Below, one piece after another: positions 1-9,263 of a stretch of DNA of 55,356 nt (position 1 is its first letter; every line of letters begins with the position of its first letter). Made by a program: the position numbers and the translations under genes. The stretch comes from Alphaproteobacteria bacterium (lineage in GTDB: Bacteria > Pseudomonadota > Alphaproteobacteria > Sphingomonadales > Kordiimonadaceae): contig JAJFIS010000012.1 of the NCBI GenBank assembly GCA_021774735.1, forward strand, positions 1-55,356, written 5' to 3'. The notes below the pieces were generated by a model. The model was not told where the DNA came from and searched no databases. It saw only the letters and a program-made list of their open reading frames with translations.

Positions 1-96
1 GCCAATCAAAGCGGCAGCGCAACGTGCTGTCGTACCCGCTACAAAATGTTCTTGTAATCGTGATCGTTTAGCTTGGCTTAATCTGCTCTTTCTCAT
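1..96 (-). mobile_element. IS1595-type transposase, N-terminal fragment cut by window edge
   Basis: The minus strand opens with ATG at 96-94 and reads 32 codons without a stop to the window edge. The peptide begins MRKSRLSQAKR and continues EHFVAGTTARCAAALIG, which I recognise as the start of IS1595-family (ISXO2-like) transposases. These normally continue into a helix-turn-helix and a DDE-type (DDNK) domain outside this window. The family assignment rests on memory of the N-terminal consensus. Whether the element is intact cannot be judged from 32 residues. Confidence 0.75.
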
Positions 97-140
97 ACAT
101 ACCCCTATAACACAAATTATGCATTATCTGGGTCAGCCCC
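97..140 (-). repeat. Probable IS1595 terminal region and inverted repeat
   Basis: Read on the minus strand, 140 down to 97 starts GGGGCTGACCCAGATAATGC and leads into the transposase ATG. IS1595-group elements often have terminal repeats beginning with a G-run followed by CTGACCC, so the element probably ends at 140. The adjacent 8 bases (141-148, aagttatt) are where a target-site duplication would lie, but the other end is outside the window. Positions 149-352 are AT-rich and I see no gene there. Confidence 0.55.
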
Positions 141-352
141 AAGTTATTTATTGAAGAGCCTGCTGTTTTCGGAACATGAAGGTTAAATAATATTTTTGAC
201 ATAAATAACTTATTGTCTCTTGATATAGATAATATGGAATTCTATCTTTGCTCTAACACTTTAGGTCTGAATAATTCTATGAATTATACATGCCTTTAAT
301 CTGTACATTAACCATAGTATGACATTACCTATTTAACGCGACACATAATATC

Positions 353-1387
353 TTAGAATGAAATGCTCGCTTCATTACGACGAATATCTGCTTCGACCAT
401 CATTTTACATAACTGTTCAAGGTTCGTACTTGGTTCCCAACCTAAAACTTTTTTTGCTTTGGTTGGATCGCCTATCAGCAATTCAACTTCAGCAGGGCGA
501 TAAAATTTAGGGTTAACTTTCACTACGGTCTCACCAGTCGCAACGTCAGTCGCAGTTTCGTTTTCTTCATTGCCATCCCATCGCAATGTAATATTAGCGG
601 CTTTAGCTGCCATAGTGACAAAATCGCGAACGGTTTCCGTTCGATTTGTTGCTAAAACAAAAGTATCAGGTTCATCTGCTTGCATCATGCGCCACATACC
701 CTCAACATAATCCTTGGCAAACCCCCAATCACGTTTAGCGTCCATATTACCAAGTTCCAATACCTGCAGTTTACCCAGTTTAATTTGGGCGATACTGTCA
801 GTAATTTTGCGTGTCACAAATTCTTTGCCTCGGAGAGGGCTTTCATGATTAAATAAAATTCCACTGCAGCCAAAAATACCATAACTCTCCCGATAATTAA
901 TGGTCATCCAGTGTGCATAAAGTTTAGCAACTCCGTATGGACTGCGTGGGTAAAAGGGGGTGTCTTCTTTTTGAGGAATTGCCTGTACTTTGCCAAACAT
1001 TTCTGACGTAGACGCTTGATAGAAGCGAATTTTTGTGTTGACGATTCGAATGGCCTCCAACAAATTTAGTGGGCCCAAACCTGTGATTTCAGCAGTTGTT
1101 GTAGGTTGATCAAAAGACACACCGACAAAACTTTGCGCCGCGAGATTATATACTTCGGTTGCCCCTGTATCTTGCAACAAACGTATGCTGGCGCTCAAGT
1201 CCGTTATATCATATTCGACAAGCTCTAAATTTTTGTGGCCAACTACGCCCAATTCTTCTATCCGCCAAAAATTGACTGAGCTTGTACGGCGAAAAGTGCC
1301 GTAAACCTTGTAACCCTTACCCAAGAGCAGCTCCGCCAAATAAGCGCCATCCTGCCCCGTAATCCCTGTTATAATCGCTTTTTTCAT
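353..1387 (-). CDS. gmd: GDP-mannose 4,6-dehydratase
   Basis: Extended short-chain dehydrogenase of 344 aa that converts GDP-D-mannose to GDP-4-keto-6-deoxy-D-mannose, the precursor of GDP-fucose, GDP-rhamnose and GDP-perosamine. The Rossmann motif TGITGQDG is at residues 7-14. The NADP-contacting Arg-Arg sits at 33-34 (GTFRRTSS). The catalytic set is T127/E129 (STSEMFG) and Y151/K155 (SPYGVAK). Length is slightly below the usual 350-370. It is the last gene of the glycan operon, starting 6 bp after the sulfotransferase stop. No GDP-fucose synthase, Rmd or perosamine synthase is found nearby, so the final sugar is unknown. Confidence 0.93.
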   Translation of the reverse strand: MKKAIITGITGQDGAYLAELLLGKGYKVYGTFRRTSSVNFWRIEELGVVGHKNLELVEYDITDLSASIRLLQDTGATEVYNLAAQSFVGVSFDQPTTTAEITGLGPLNLLEAIRIVNTKIRFYQASTSEMFGKVQAIPQKEDTPFYPRSPYGVAKLYAHWMTINYRESYGIFGCSGILFNHESPLRGKEFVTRKITDSIAQIKLGKLQVLELGNMDAKRDWGFAKDYVEGMWRMMQADEPDTFVLATNRTETVRDFVTMAAKAANITLRWDGNEENETATDVATGETVVKVNPKFYRPAEVELLIGDPTKAKKVLGWEPSTNLEQLCKMMVEADIRRNEASISF

Positions 1388-1393
1388 ATTCTT

Positions 1394-2242
1394 TTAATCC
1401 TTGTCAATAAATTCGTATGGATACTCGTAACTTAAGTCTAATAATTCCTTCGGGTTTAAAACTTTATCGGGTCGAGAAGAGAAATCTTGCCTTTTGTATT
1501 CAGGTAAGGAATTTTCTTTCATCATAACCAAATTTTCTATTTCATATAAAGAAGACAACTGTTCTTTCAATATCATCAATGCCCCCTCTCCAGGTAAGGA
1601 AGTCAAATCTTCATAGAAAACCTCCGTGAAATCAATTTTCATGCTTTGACAAGTAAATCTAACTGTCTTGTAATATTTCTTCATTCCCTTATAATATGCT
1701 TCAAATTCATCTTCAACAAACTGAATTTGAACGGAGCTAGTGTTGTAATTTTGTGGTTGTTTAGTTAATTCCAGTTTTTTAAATGAAATATAGGCGTCTA
1801 AGGGGTCCCTATACAAAAACAAAACCTTGTCGTTAGGGCTGATGTAGCCTGATAATGATGTAGCCCCATGAATATGCTCAGGAAAAATTTTTATCGCAGG
1901 CTCCAGATTTCTACATAAAAAATGTAATGCACTTTTATATAAATCTGGTTTCCTATGAGAAAAACTTGATAAAAAGGTCAACATTTTATCCTTATCAAGA
2001 GTCTGAATATATGATTTTAGTAAATCTCGCTCATCCTGGCACAGAGCATGGAGGGAGTTCATCAATACACATGCTAATAGTTCAAACCGTCTTCTCCAAA
2101 ACATTGAATCGTCTGAAGCAATAAAATAAGGCCCGCCATTATGAAACATCTCCCCTAAAACATCGAATTCGTTCAATTTCCCAATCAAAGTCATGATGTA
2201 GTTGGTGCCATGTCGCTGCCCGCTTGCAATTATTAAGGCCAT
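1394..2242 (-). CDS. PAPS-dependent sulfotransferase-like protein
   Basis: A 282-aa protein with the two signatures of cytosolic sulfotransferases. A 5'-phosphosulfate-binding loop lies at the extreme N-terminus (IIASGQRHGTNYI, residues 4-16), and a 3'-phosphate-binding segment at about 140-153 (LFLYRDPLDAYISF). It would transfer sulfate from PAPS to a sugar hydroxyl. It sits between a GT4 glycosyltransferase and gmd in the same operon, which points to sulfation of the glycan made by this locus. The P-loop-like motif RHGTNY differs from the usual RSGTT/S, so the exact subfamily (Stf0- or Sulfotransfer_3-like) is uncertain. The acceptor is not predictable. Confidence 0.78.
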   Translation of the reverse strand: MALIIASGQRHGTNYIMTLIGKLNEFDVLGEMFHNGGPYFIASDDSMFWRRRFELLACVLMNSLHALCQDERDLLKSYIQTLDKDKMLTFLSSFSHRKPDLYKSALHFLCRNLEPAIKIFPEHIHGATSLSGYISPNDKVLFLYRDPLDAYISFKKLELTKQPQNYNTSSVQIQFVEDEFEAYYKGMKKYYKTVRFTCQSMKIDFTEVFYEDLTSLPGEGALMILKEQLSSLYEIENLVMMKENSLPEYKRQDFSSRPDKVLNPKELLDLSYEYPYEFIDKD

Positions 2243-2436
2243 TTATTTACTCTTTTTCGCTTATATACATACATGTTCATTAGCTAGTTTTTTTCTAAAT
2301 GGAACAATTATATGGCATACTGTAATGCAAATTATTTTTGCCATCTCAGCTGGTTCGAAATCAAGCTATGCATTCTTCAATCATAGCTCGCAACTACAAA
2401 AATGAATGTTTGGTGTAAATCCCTGCTCATTTTTGT

Positions 2437-3645
2437 TTACTCCTGGAACGAACAAATCTCTTGTTGAAGAATGCTATTAATTAAGTTGTACGTACGGTCA
2501 TATGAGAAACTATTCGCTCGTGATTTAGCGCGCGAAATTAACTCAATATTTCTTCCTGTCATGTCGCCATGAAAAAATTGCGCAATGGCCTTGTCAAAAG
2601 ATTCTACACAGTAAGGGTCGAAATAATATCCACATTGACCTAACACTTCAGGTATTGAAGTGGAACAGCTTGCTATTACAGGCGTTCCAATTGCCATAGC
2701 CTCAAGTACAGGAAGTCCAAAACCTTCAAAAAGTGATGGGAATACGAGAGCTTGTGTTGCAACTAACAGTGTGGCTTTTTCAGCTTCTGATACATAACCC
2801 AAATGAACTATACGACCCTCGTCCATGTATTGACTAAGCCCAAACTCCTCAACATATTCTGAAAACGGCTTCCCCCACCCTTGGCGCCCCGCAAAAATAA
2901 AGCAGTATTTGTCCATTATCTTCAAGTTTTGTTGGAGCCACTTCAATACAATTATCATGTTTTTTCTGGGTTCAATTGTTCCCAGCAACAAAAAAAATGG
3001 GTCAACAGGATTGTTTGATATTTTTTTTCTGGCCTCTTCGGCAAACGACCTATCAACATTATGACCTAACAGTGTCACATGGCAATTCTCTTCAGGTACG
3101 TCATATAACCATAACAGGTCTTTAGCAGTGGACTCAGAAATAGTAAAAAATAAGTCTGTAGTTTCAATTTGTTGTCTCAGTCCATCCAAGTGGTATTCAA
3201 CAGTATCTGCTGTGTGACACTCCTGTGTTAAAATGAACGAAAAATCATAAAAAAGATAGCTATCTTTCAAATATACTTTTTGGGGGGGTTTTCTGTGTAA
3301 AAACAAGCCAAGTGTGGGATGTCCATCTACAACTCCGTGCTCATCCATTTCAACGTCATTTATACCCTCTTGCAACTTGAATTTTTCTTGCAAATATTGA
3401 CCACTTCGAGCAAGTAGACAATGTTGGATAACAGGGACCTCAATTACTTTGCGAAAAACAGTAAACCTTATTTCGAAACAAGGCGGTGGATTTTCAACAT
3501 ACCTACGAGCCAATTCATAAACAACATTGGAAATTCCAGTATAATCTAGTTCCCATAAAGGACTGACATCAATATAAAGCAGCCAGTTATTAGCTTTATC
3601 TTTCAAATCAATCGCCTTAACCTTCTTCATGAATTTCGCCCCCAT
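2437..3645 (-). CDS. GT4 (GT-B fold) glycosyltransferase
   Basis: A 402-aa GT4 glycosyltransferase. The C-terminal nucleotide-sugar domain starts near 215 with LLLGTIEPRKN. It carries the retaining-GT E-x7-E element FEGFGLPVLEAM (E307, E315), followed by GTPVIAS and IPEVLG. The N-terminal acceptor domain is variable. The reading frame overlaps the upstream glycosyltransferase by 19 bp. An internal ATG at 3630 (MKKVKAI), preceded by a G-run at Shine-Dalgarno distance, is an equally good start. The 194 bp downstream (2243-2436) are AT-rich with no clear gene or strong terminator. Confidence 0.87.
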   Translation of the reverse strand: MGAKFMKKVKAIDLKDKANNWLLYIDVSPLWELDYTGISNVVYELARRYVENPPPCFEIRFTVFRKVIEVPVIQHCLLARSGQYLQEKFKLQEGINDVEMDEHGVVDGHPTLGLFLHRKPPQKVYLKDSYLFYDFSFILTQECHTADTVEYHLDGLRQQIETTDLFFTISESTAKDLLWLYDVPEENCHVTLLGHNVDRSFAEEARKKISNNPVDPFFLLLGTIEPRKNMIIVLKWLQQNLKIMDKYCFIFAGRQGWGKPFSEYVEEFGLSQYMDEGRIVHLGYVSEAEKATLLVATQALVFPSLFEGFGLPVLEAMAIGTPVIASCSTSIPEVLGQCGYYFDPYCVESFDKAIAQFFHGDMTGRNIELISRAKSRANSFSYDRTYNLINSILQQEICSFQE

Positions 3646-4847
3646 TTCAAGATGGCCTTCTTAAATGTATTGAGGCTATATTTTGACCATACGGTCTTTT
3701 TAGCCCTATCAGACTTGGTCTGGTATTGGCGAGGCGTGAGTTTAATTGCCTTAATAACTGCATTTTTTACAGCTCCTTGCACAGGTGGAAAATGCGTTGT
3801 TTTAAGGTCTTCACCAAAAACATGATAGCCAGTTCCTGTCCTCTGCTGCTTAACTGAAATAACAATTGCGTTTGACTGAAACACATAATCTTTCATTGCA
3901 GTTTCCCTAGATGATACGGGAACACAGCCCATCGACATGGCTTCAATTAAAGGCAGATTTAAGCCTTCAGTTGAAGATGTACAAAGATAAAAGTTTGCCA
4001 TATCATACAAAGCGTTTAGTTGCTCTGAAGTTAATTCGTCTCCAATAAATATAATCTTGGGGCATTCTGCTGTCAAAAGATAATGAGATTTCAAGATATC
4101 CTGAATGTGCACAAGTTTAGTTTGTTCATTGTCAATAATAAGCTTTATGATAAGCACAATATTATTATCAACTGCAACAGACTGAAATTCCTCTATCATC
4201 ATTGCAAATTGTTTCCGCTTGTCAAACGGATTTAAAACCGAAAAGAATATCTTTTGTTCTGAACTGGGCGCTACAAAATCTTCCAATCTTCCAATATCCT
4301 CCCAGTCAGGAGGCTTGGTGTTATCAAGCGGATAAGCTGGAATTTTTAAAACATCATAACTCTTAGTCTTGGAACTCTCAGTGATAACAGGTGGCGGGAA
4401 ATACTTTGCTTGATTTATGCCATATGCCTTTAAATTATTAGCAGCGAACGAGGACCAACACCAAACTTCATCTGCTTTGGAGAGTATGTGAATTTGATCC
4501 TCAAGAGGATTGTCATCTGTGATACAGGCTGTAAATTCAGGAAATTCCCATCCACATATAAACACGTTTTTAATCCCATAAAATGGCCTGATATGTTCCA
4601 CTGGTTTGACTGCTAAATGAACATCACCGTATCTGATTCCTTTGACTTTCCATGCCAACTCGGTTTGATAAATCTCAGGACGCGTTATCATTTCAACATA
4701 CATTCCTGCATTTGTCAGTCCACTACGGTATAACTTCGCTATTACCTTCCAAGAATAATGTGCTTTACCATAAATAATTTCGGTATTATCTGATACATCA
4801 AGTTTTTCATCTTCGATAGAATTACTTATAAGAAATCTTCTATTCAT
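3627..4847 (-). CDS. GT4-type glycosyltransferase
   Basis: A 406-aa glycosyltransferase of GT-B fold. The donor-binding half carries TEGLNLPLIEAMSMGCVPVSS, with the E-x7-E pair at E294 and E302. Just before it lies the typical LTSEQLNALYDMANFYLCTS helix. The N-terminal half contains CGWEFPEF and WCWSSFAANNL, features seen in GT4 enzymes of complex surface glycans. Its start codon overlaps the DUF4214 gene stop by 4 bp, indicating translational coupling. Sugar specificity cannot be read from the sequence. Confidence 0.85.
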   Translation of the reverse strand: MNRRFLISNSIEDEKLDVSDNTEIIYGKAHYSWKVIAKLYRSGLTNAGMYVEMITRPEIYQTELAWKVKGIRYGDVHLAVKPVEHIRPFYGIKNVFICGWEFPEFTACITDDNPLEDQIHILSKADEVWCWSSFAANNLKAYGINQAKYFPPPVITESSKTKSYDVLKIPAYPLDNTKPPDWEDIGRLEDFVAPSSEQKIFFSVLNPFDKRKQFAMMIEEFQSVAVDNNIVLIIKLIIDNEQTKLVHIQDILKSHYLLTAECPKIIFIGDELTSEQLNALYDMANFYLCTSSTEGLNLPLIEAMSMGCVPVSSRETAMKDYVFQSNAIVISVKQQRTGTGYHVFGEDLKTTHFPPVQGAVKNAVIKAIKLTPRQYQTKSDRAKKTVWSKYSLNTFKKAILKWGRNS

Positions 4848-5470
4848 TGTTTTGGTTTCTCTATACTAGACGCAATAGCCAACAGGTCCGCTAACATTAA
4901 TGTTGAACATTTCTGCTCAGCGCCCCTAAGTCCAAGATTGATGTTTTCTTCAGGTTTCTGGTGTTGTGCGGAATTTTGCGTGGTGTCAGTAGAATTCATT
5001 AAGTATTTTTTACCGCTTATGGTGACCGATATACCTGTTTCAGAGATGTTTTCTAGATGTGAATTCTGAAAAATTGCCGCCTCTAATTGCTTTTCTATTC
5101 GACCAAGCCTCATTTCTATTGAACTACCTAGGTCCCTCAAACCAAAGAAGTGAAAAATCTTCCCCCAAAATGGATGGCAAAGTCTTCGATGGCGAATAAG
5201 AGCTTTGTCAAGGTTTCTTATTCTATGTTGATGTCTCTGTGTGCTGGGCAGCAGAGATATTGCATATAAAACACTTACCTTTGACGCGCCTGATCTCAAC
5301 TGCCGCGAATATCCTTGATACTCTGCTGTCAACGGAGCTCGGTCCAAAAATATTTTGAATGTAGCATAGATAAACTCGTTGCCATTTCTGGTCAATAACT
5401 GATTTAGAGATAGTATTGGCAAAATTTCGCATTCCTCATAACTACAGTTGTCCAAGTTTTTGCTCCTCAA
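4844..5470 (-). CDS. DUF4214-domain protein of the glycan locus
   Basis: A 208-aa soluble protein. Residues about 28-75 (FIYATFKIFLDRAPLTAEYQGY, then SGASKVSVLYAI) match the DUF4214 pattern: a helical pair with D/GR-x-P, a small hydrophobic core and an SGAS turn. In alphaproteobacteria DUF4214 domains are often attached to, or encoded beside, glycosyltransferases of polysaccharide loci. The C-terminal 100 residues look low-complexity and polar. It lies between a domain fragment upstream (25 bp) and a GT4 gene downstream (4-bp overlap). The biochemical role is unknown; an adaptor in a glycosyltransferase complex is only a guess. Confidence 0.65.
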   Translation of the reverse strand: MRSKNLDNCSYEECEILPILSLNQLLTRNGNEFIYATFKIFLDRAPLTAEYQGYSRQLRSGASKVSVLYAISLLPSTQRHQHRIRNLDKALIRHRRLCHPFWGKIFHFFGLRDLGSSIEMRLGRIEKQLEAAIFQNSHLENISETGISVTISGKKYLMNSTDTTQNSAQHQKPEENINLGLRGAEQKCSTLMLADLLAIASSIEKPKQ

Positions 5471-5494
5471 CGCAGGAAATCACATGTCTTATAA

Positions 5495-5668
5495 TCAGCA
5501 TATGAAATCTTGTAAATCCTTATTCAAGGCCTGATGTTCTTTAGTGTTTACCAGTATCTGTCTCAAGTCTTCAATTGAACGCGTTTCTAGCCCAGCCGTC
5601 ATGACTTCAACTGAGGGCTCATGTCCCAGTATCCATTTACTTCCCGCCATGACCTCGGCTTTTTTCAT
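5495..5668 (-). CDS. Small protein with a GREP-like glycosyltransferase-associated motif; possible gene remnant
   Basis: A 57-aa frame starting MKKAEVMAGSKW, with AAGGG about 8 nt upstream. It contains WILGHEPSVEVM and, 11 residues on, SIEDLRQILVNTKEHQ. This resembles the recurring domain LLGREPE..V....SLEELR..FLAS.EF that is joined to glycosyltransferases and FkbM methyltransferases in rhizobia and cyanobacteria. Standing alone it could be a small adaptor or the surviving piece of a larger gene. Its frame stays open upstream to 5728. The adjacent DUF4214 gene may once have been part of the same protein. Confidence 0.4.
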   Translation of the reverse strand: MKKAEVMAGSKWILGHEPSVEVMTAGLETRSIEDLRQILVNTKEHQALNKDLQDFIC

Positions 5669-5799
5669 AATGCAACCCTTGTATCGTTGCGGGTTAGCAA
5701 AAGGGCACCATTGCTTACACTCAAGCAATCAATTGGTATATTCATCACCCTGAAGCTTCAACCAGCATTTGTCCATATATAGTCGATAGGATTGTAAAG

Positions 5800-8208
5800 C
5801 TAGCCAAAGTTCAAAATTTCCTTAACTCTCCCCTCATAACATTTAGAAATAACAGTTGTTGATAATTCTTTATTTACAAGCCTCCAAGCAGCATCAGCTT
5901 TCTTTCGTGCCAATTCGGGATTATCAAATATCTTTTTCATCATACTGGCTGCATGATCCAAGTCTGGCTCGGCCCATTTCTGTCCTTTTTGGTAATATAC
6001 ATAATCCCCCGGTTCTACATCTTTTAGCTCAAAATCAACAAGAAAGGCGGTGTCTTCGTTGCAAAAAGCTAGGTTTCCGGAATATCCAGTAGCGATAACA
6101 GGCACATTGAGTTGCATCGCCTCGGCCATACCATATCCGAAGCCCTCAGACCGGTGAAGGGAAACATAACAGTCAGCCCCCTTAACCAATTTTAACATAG
6201 TCTCATATTCGACCGCCTCGTCAATTAGTAACAACCTTTCATCATTATCAATCTGAGTTAGCAAAGTCATCAATTTATCTTTTTGTGGGCTGTTCATCAC
6301 ATCAGACATATTATGGCATTTGATAACAAAACACGCCTTCTCCCCTGCGTTAAAGGCAAGCTGGAACGCACGAATAGTTCCCAGCGGATTCTTCCGCTCA
6401 GAGTAGGAAAAAGCATCAAAAGAAAAGAAAAATACAAATGGTTCAGGCGATAGAAGGTGTTTATTTAGTTCTTTTCTCCCCGCTTGTCGCGATATCTCAG
6501 GGATGTTTTCTAAACACATTCCAACATTAATGACGGGCTTATCGGTGTAAGGCTGATAGATTTCCACGCCATAATCAGATGAAACCCATATTTCATCCAA
6601 TAGATCTAATGCCAACAAATGGCTCTCTGCTGGCTTGTCTAACTCCCAGAAAAAATAGCCAATATTATAAGAAGCAGAAAAAACATCGGGCAAACACAAC
6701 ATGACTTTTGGAATTTGATCTGCATTATAATGCAACAAATTAATTGAGGCAGAGTTTAATTTATCAGGCCATTCATTGATGCCATTTTGGATCGGCTGTG
6801 GATTTTCAAGTGAAAAATTGTAAATTGATGTTTGGATTGAAAGTCTGTTAAAAATTAAAGCTGACGCACGTGATGCTTGGCTTAACCCAGACATACGATC
6901 AAAACAGCCGACAAGCTGAAAATTAACACATTTATCAATCAGGGGTGATGTCCCTGTTTTCGGCACTTTCAATCTGAGTCCAGTCTCCTCCCACTTATTT
7001 TCGAAAGCACCTGTCTTCAAAGAAAACCCCATTTTCTGTATTTGCAAGTATAAAGCCGAACGACTTCCATACTCATCCCCTAGGCCATCACATGGCATTA
7101 TTATTAATTTAAGCCAATATAATGGCATAAGTAACAATAATTCTCGACTTCCATGGGAAAGTTCAATAAGCGCATGGTACACTTTCCTTCTTTGTTTGGA
7201 ACACTTCCTTTCGCCCTCGCCTAACAAATTGTATCGGGCACATGCTACTTCCATGCCATATGTCAAGGGCCAGCCTTGATGGGACATGTCCATTGGCATG
7301 TCTTGTAATATTTTGATATGCCGAGGGAGAATGGTGCAATCCTCTACTCCTAGCGAAGGAGCTTTGTCAAAGCACCACCAGTAAATTTCAAGAGCGAGTG
7401 TCCTATTACAGTGTACCATATCTACATCAGCCGAAAGAAGCTCATCTTTATACCAAGATAAAATGCGCTCGCTTACCTGTCCATTGGGCAAAGTCACAGT
7501 TGTATTCAAATATGTAATTTGACCCTTCGTTAGAGGGAGCTGCATCAGCTCACCTCGTTGCTCGCCAAGCCCGTCAAAAAACTGCTGCAATGTGCAGGCA
7601 TTCCTTCGTCCTCCGAAATCACTCTGAAGCGTAAAAATATAATTAAAGTAAGCGGTCATCTGTGTCGTTTTGTTGGTTTCAAGTACAGTCTTGGCAAGTA
7701 GATGATCAAAAGAAATTTCGCGATCAACCATGTTTGCAAGACTTCTATGTCTTAAGGATTTATGAGTATCATTATTTGCAAGCTTAGTTATAGTGACTGG
7801 CACCCACTCGGCTAATTGTACAAGTTGATTAAATGGGGTTAACAAGCAGACCTGCATACTCTTTGGTAAATCTGCTCCTTGGGTCAATTGAAAACTAAAG
7901 CCTGAGAAACCAGCTGAAATCCCAGCATCCAATAGGTCTTGCCGGAAAATACATGCCTTAGTCAAAGAATGAGGCAGGCCATTCACCAGAAGAAAAAGCC
8001 TAACGGGAGTTGCCGAACCATGTTGAATAGCCCAGCCAGACAATCTATCGTGAGCGATTCCATCGATATGGACAATATAGGCCTTACGGGTTTTATATGT
8101 GTCAATTTGTAAGTAAATTTTTTGAACTAATCTGCGAACAAAATCAAAGGCAGAAAAGGCGCGTCTGTCCATAATCTTTACATTATTCATCAATGACTTT
8201 TTCATCAT
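5800..8208 (-). CDS. Large multidomain GT4 glycosyltransferase with N-terminal GWA domain
   Basis: 802 aa, about twice the size of a simple GT4. Residues 43-108 form a beta-sandwich-like module with HIDGIAHDRLSGWA, then R-x-DL at 89-92 and a closing GFSGFSF. This 'GWA' pattern recurs in alphaproteobacterial glycosyltransferases. Residues about 160-430 are not recognisable. Residues about 500-800 are a GT4 domain: NIGYFFWELDK, DEIWVSSDYG, FFFSFDAFSYSERKNP and the E-x7-E element SEGFGYGMAEAM (E688, E696), then NVPVIATGYSGN. The start overlaps the upstream dehydratase stop by 4 bp (ATGA). It is probably the main chain-elongating enzyme of the locus; donor and acceptor are unknown. Confidence 0.83.
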   Translation of the reverse strand: MMKKSLMNNVKIMDRRAFSAFDFVRRLVQKIYLQIDTYKTRKAYIVHIDGIAHDRLSGWAIQHGSATPVRLFLLVNGLPHSLTKACIFRQDLLDAGISAGFSGFSFQLTQGADLPKSMQVCLLTPFNQLVQLAEWVPVTITKLANNDTHKSLRHRSLANMVDREISFDHLLAKTVLETNKTTQMTAYFNYIFTLQSDFGGRRNACTLQQFFDGLGEQRGELMQLPLTKGQITYLNTTVTLPNGQVSERILSWYKDELLSADVDMVHCNRTLALEIYWWCFDKAPSLGVEDCTILPRHIKILQDMPMDMSHQGWPLTYGMEVACARYNLLGEGERKCSKQRRKVYHALIELSHGSRELLLLMPLYWLKLIIMPCDGLGDEYGSRSALYLQIQKMGFSLKTGAFENKWEETGLRLKVPKTGTSPLIDKCVNFQLVGCFDRMSGLSQASRASALIFNRLSIQTSIYNFSLENPQPIQNGINEWPDKLNSASINLLHYNADQIPKVMLCLPDVFSASYNIGYFFWELDKPAESHLLALDLLDEIWVSSDYGVEIYQPYTDKPVINVGMCLENIPEISRQAGRKELNKHLLSPEPFVFFFSFDAFSYSERKNPLGTIRAFQLAFNAGEKACFVIKCHNMSDVMNSPQKDKLMTLLTQIDNDERLLLIDEAVEYETMLKLVKGADCYVSLHRSEGFGYGMAEAMQLNVPVIATGYSGNLAFCNEDTAFLVDFELKDVEPGDYVYYQKGQKWAEPDLDHAASMMKKIFDNPELARKKADAAWRLVNKELSTTVISKCYEGRVKEILNFG

Positions 8209-9227
8209 AATTGACTGGCACGACTCAAATCTGCATCGATCATATCTTTAACTAATTGACTAAAACTGGTCTGATGTTGCCACCCAAGTATCTTCCTAAT
8301 TTTTGAGGGTTTAGCAACAGCAATAACATTATCAACAGGCCGAAAGAATGTAGGGTTTACTTTTACCAAAGTTTTCCCTGTCTGGTCATCATATCCCTCT
8401 TCGTCTTCCCCTGTTCCTTTCCATTTCAAATTATACCCTGCCCCTTTAGCAGCCAATTGAACAAACTCTCGCAAAGTGTGCGTTTCGCCTGTTGAGATTA
8501 TAAAATTATCTGCCTCATCCCCCTGAAGCATTTTCCACATAGCAAAAACATACTCTTGAGCACTACCCCAATCGCGCGATGTATCCAAGTTACCGAGCTC
8601 AAGCAAGCCTTGCTTTCCTTCTTTTATAGCTGCAAATGCGCGCGTTGTCTTACGCGTAACGAATTCCTCTCCTCTTAATAATGATTCATGATTAAAAAGA
8701 ATTCCGTTACAACCAAAAATACCATATGCTTCTTTGTACCCAGAAACGCTATAATAAGCGGATAACTTAGATATGCCATACGGGTTTTGAGGCATGAACG
8801 GGGATGACTCCGTCAAGTCTTGTACACCATTAGCACCAAAAATCTCAGCTGAACCAGCTTGAAATATGCGAGTATGAGGAGAATGTTGCCGAATAGCCTC
8901 AAGTAATCGAAGAATGCCTAATGCATTAATATTATGTGTTAAGACCGGCTGAGAAAAAGAGACGCTAACTGAGCTTTGTGCTCCAAAATTATACAATTCA
9001 TCTGGTGTATATTTTGAAATCACCTCGATTACATCACCGCCATTTAACAAGTCCATCCCAACAATAAGGATCTGGTTTGAAACACCTAATTCTTCAAGAC
9101 GCCAAAATCGCGCCCCTACTGGCGAACAAGTTGTACCAATAACTCTATACCCTTTTTTCAGTAATAACTCCGTCAGCCATGCAGCATCCTGACCGCCAAT
9201 GCCAGTTATCATCGCTGTTTTATTCAT
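8205..9227 (-). CDS. Divergent GDP-mannose 4,6-dehydratase-like SDR, first gene of the glycan operon
   Basis: A 340-aa paralogue of the gmd at the other end of the operon. I place the start at ATG 9227 (MNKTAMITGIGGQ), behind a GGGGA box. A GTG at 9263 would add 12 unlikely residues. Catalytic residues are kept: S126 (for Thr), E128, Y150 and K154. Two cofactor features differ from ordinary GMDs. The glycine motif reads TGIGGQDAA, with the third Gly replaced by Ala. The Arg-Arg pair that grips the NADP phosphate is replaced (GTTCSPVGA). It may use another substrate or cofactor. It begins the operon, with 710 bp to the next gene upstream. Confidence 0.78.
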   Translation of the reverse strand: MNKTAMITGIGGQDAAWLTELLLKKGYRVIGTTCSPVGARFWRLEELGVSNQILIVGMDLLNGGDVIEVISKYTPDELYNFGAQSSVSVSFSQPVLTHNINALGILRLLEAIRQHSPHTRIFQAGSAEIFGANGVQDLTESSPFMPQNPYGISKLSAYYSVSGYKEAYGIFGCNGILFNHESLLRGEEFVTRKTTRAFAAIKEGKQGLLELGNLDTSRDWGSAQEYVFAMWKMLQGDEADNFIISTGETHTLREFVQLAAKGAGYNLKWKGTGEDEEGYDDQTGKTLVKVNPTFFRPVDNVIAVAKPSKIRKILGWQHQTSFSQLVKDMIDADLSRASQL

Positions 9228-9263
9228 ATAGCACATCCCCAATTTTGATGACTCTATGATCAC

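Noticed and set aside
5544-5753. Plus-strand open frame opposite the small GREP-domain gene
   Set aside because: No recognisable motif; the minus-strand frame has a ribosome binding site and domain similarity.
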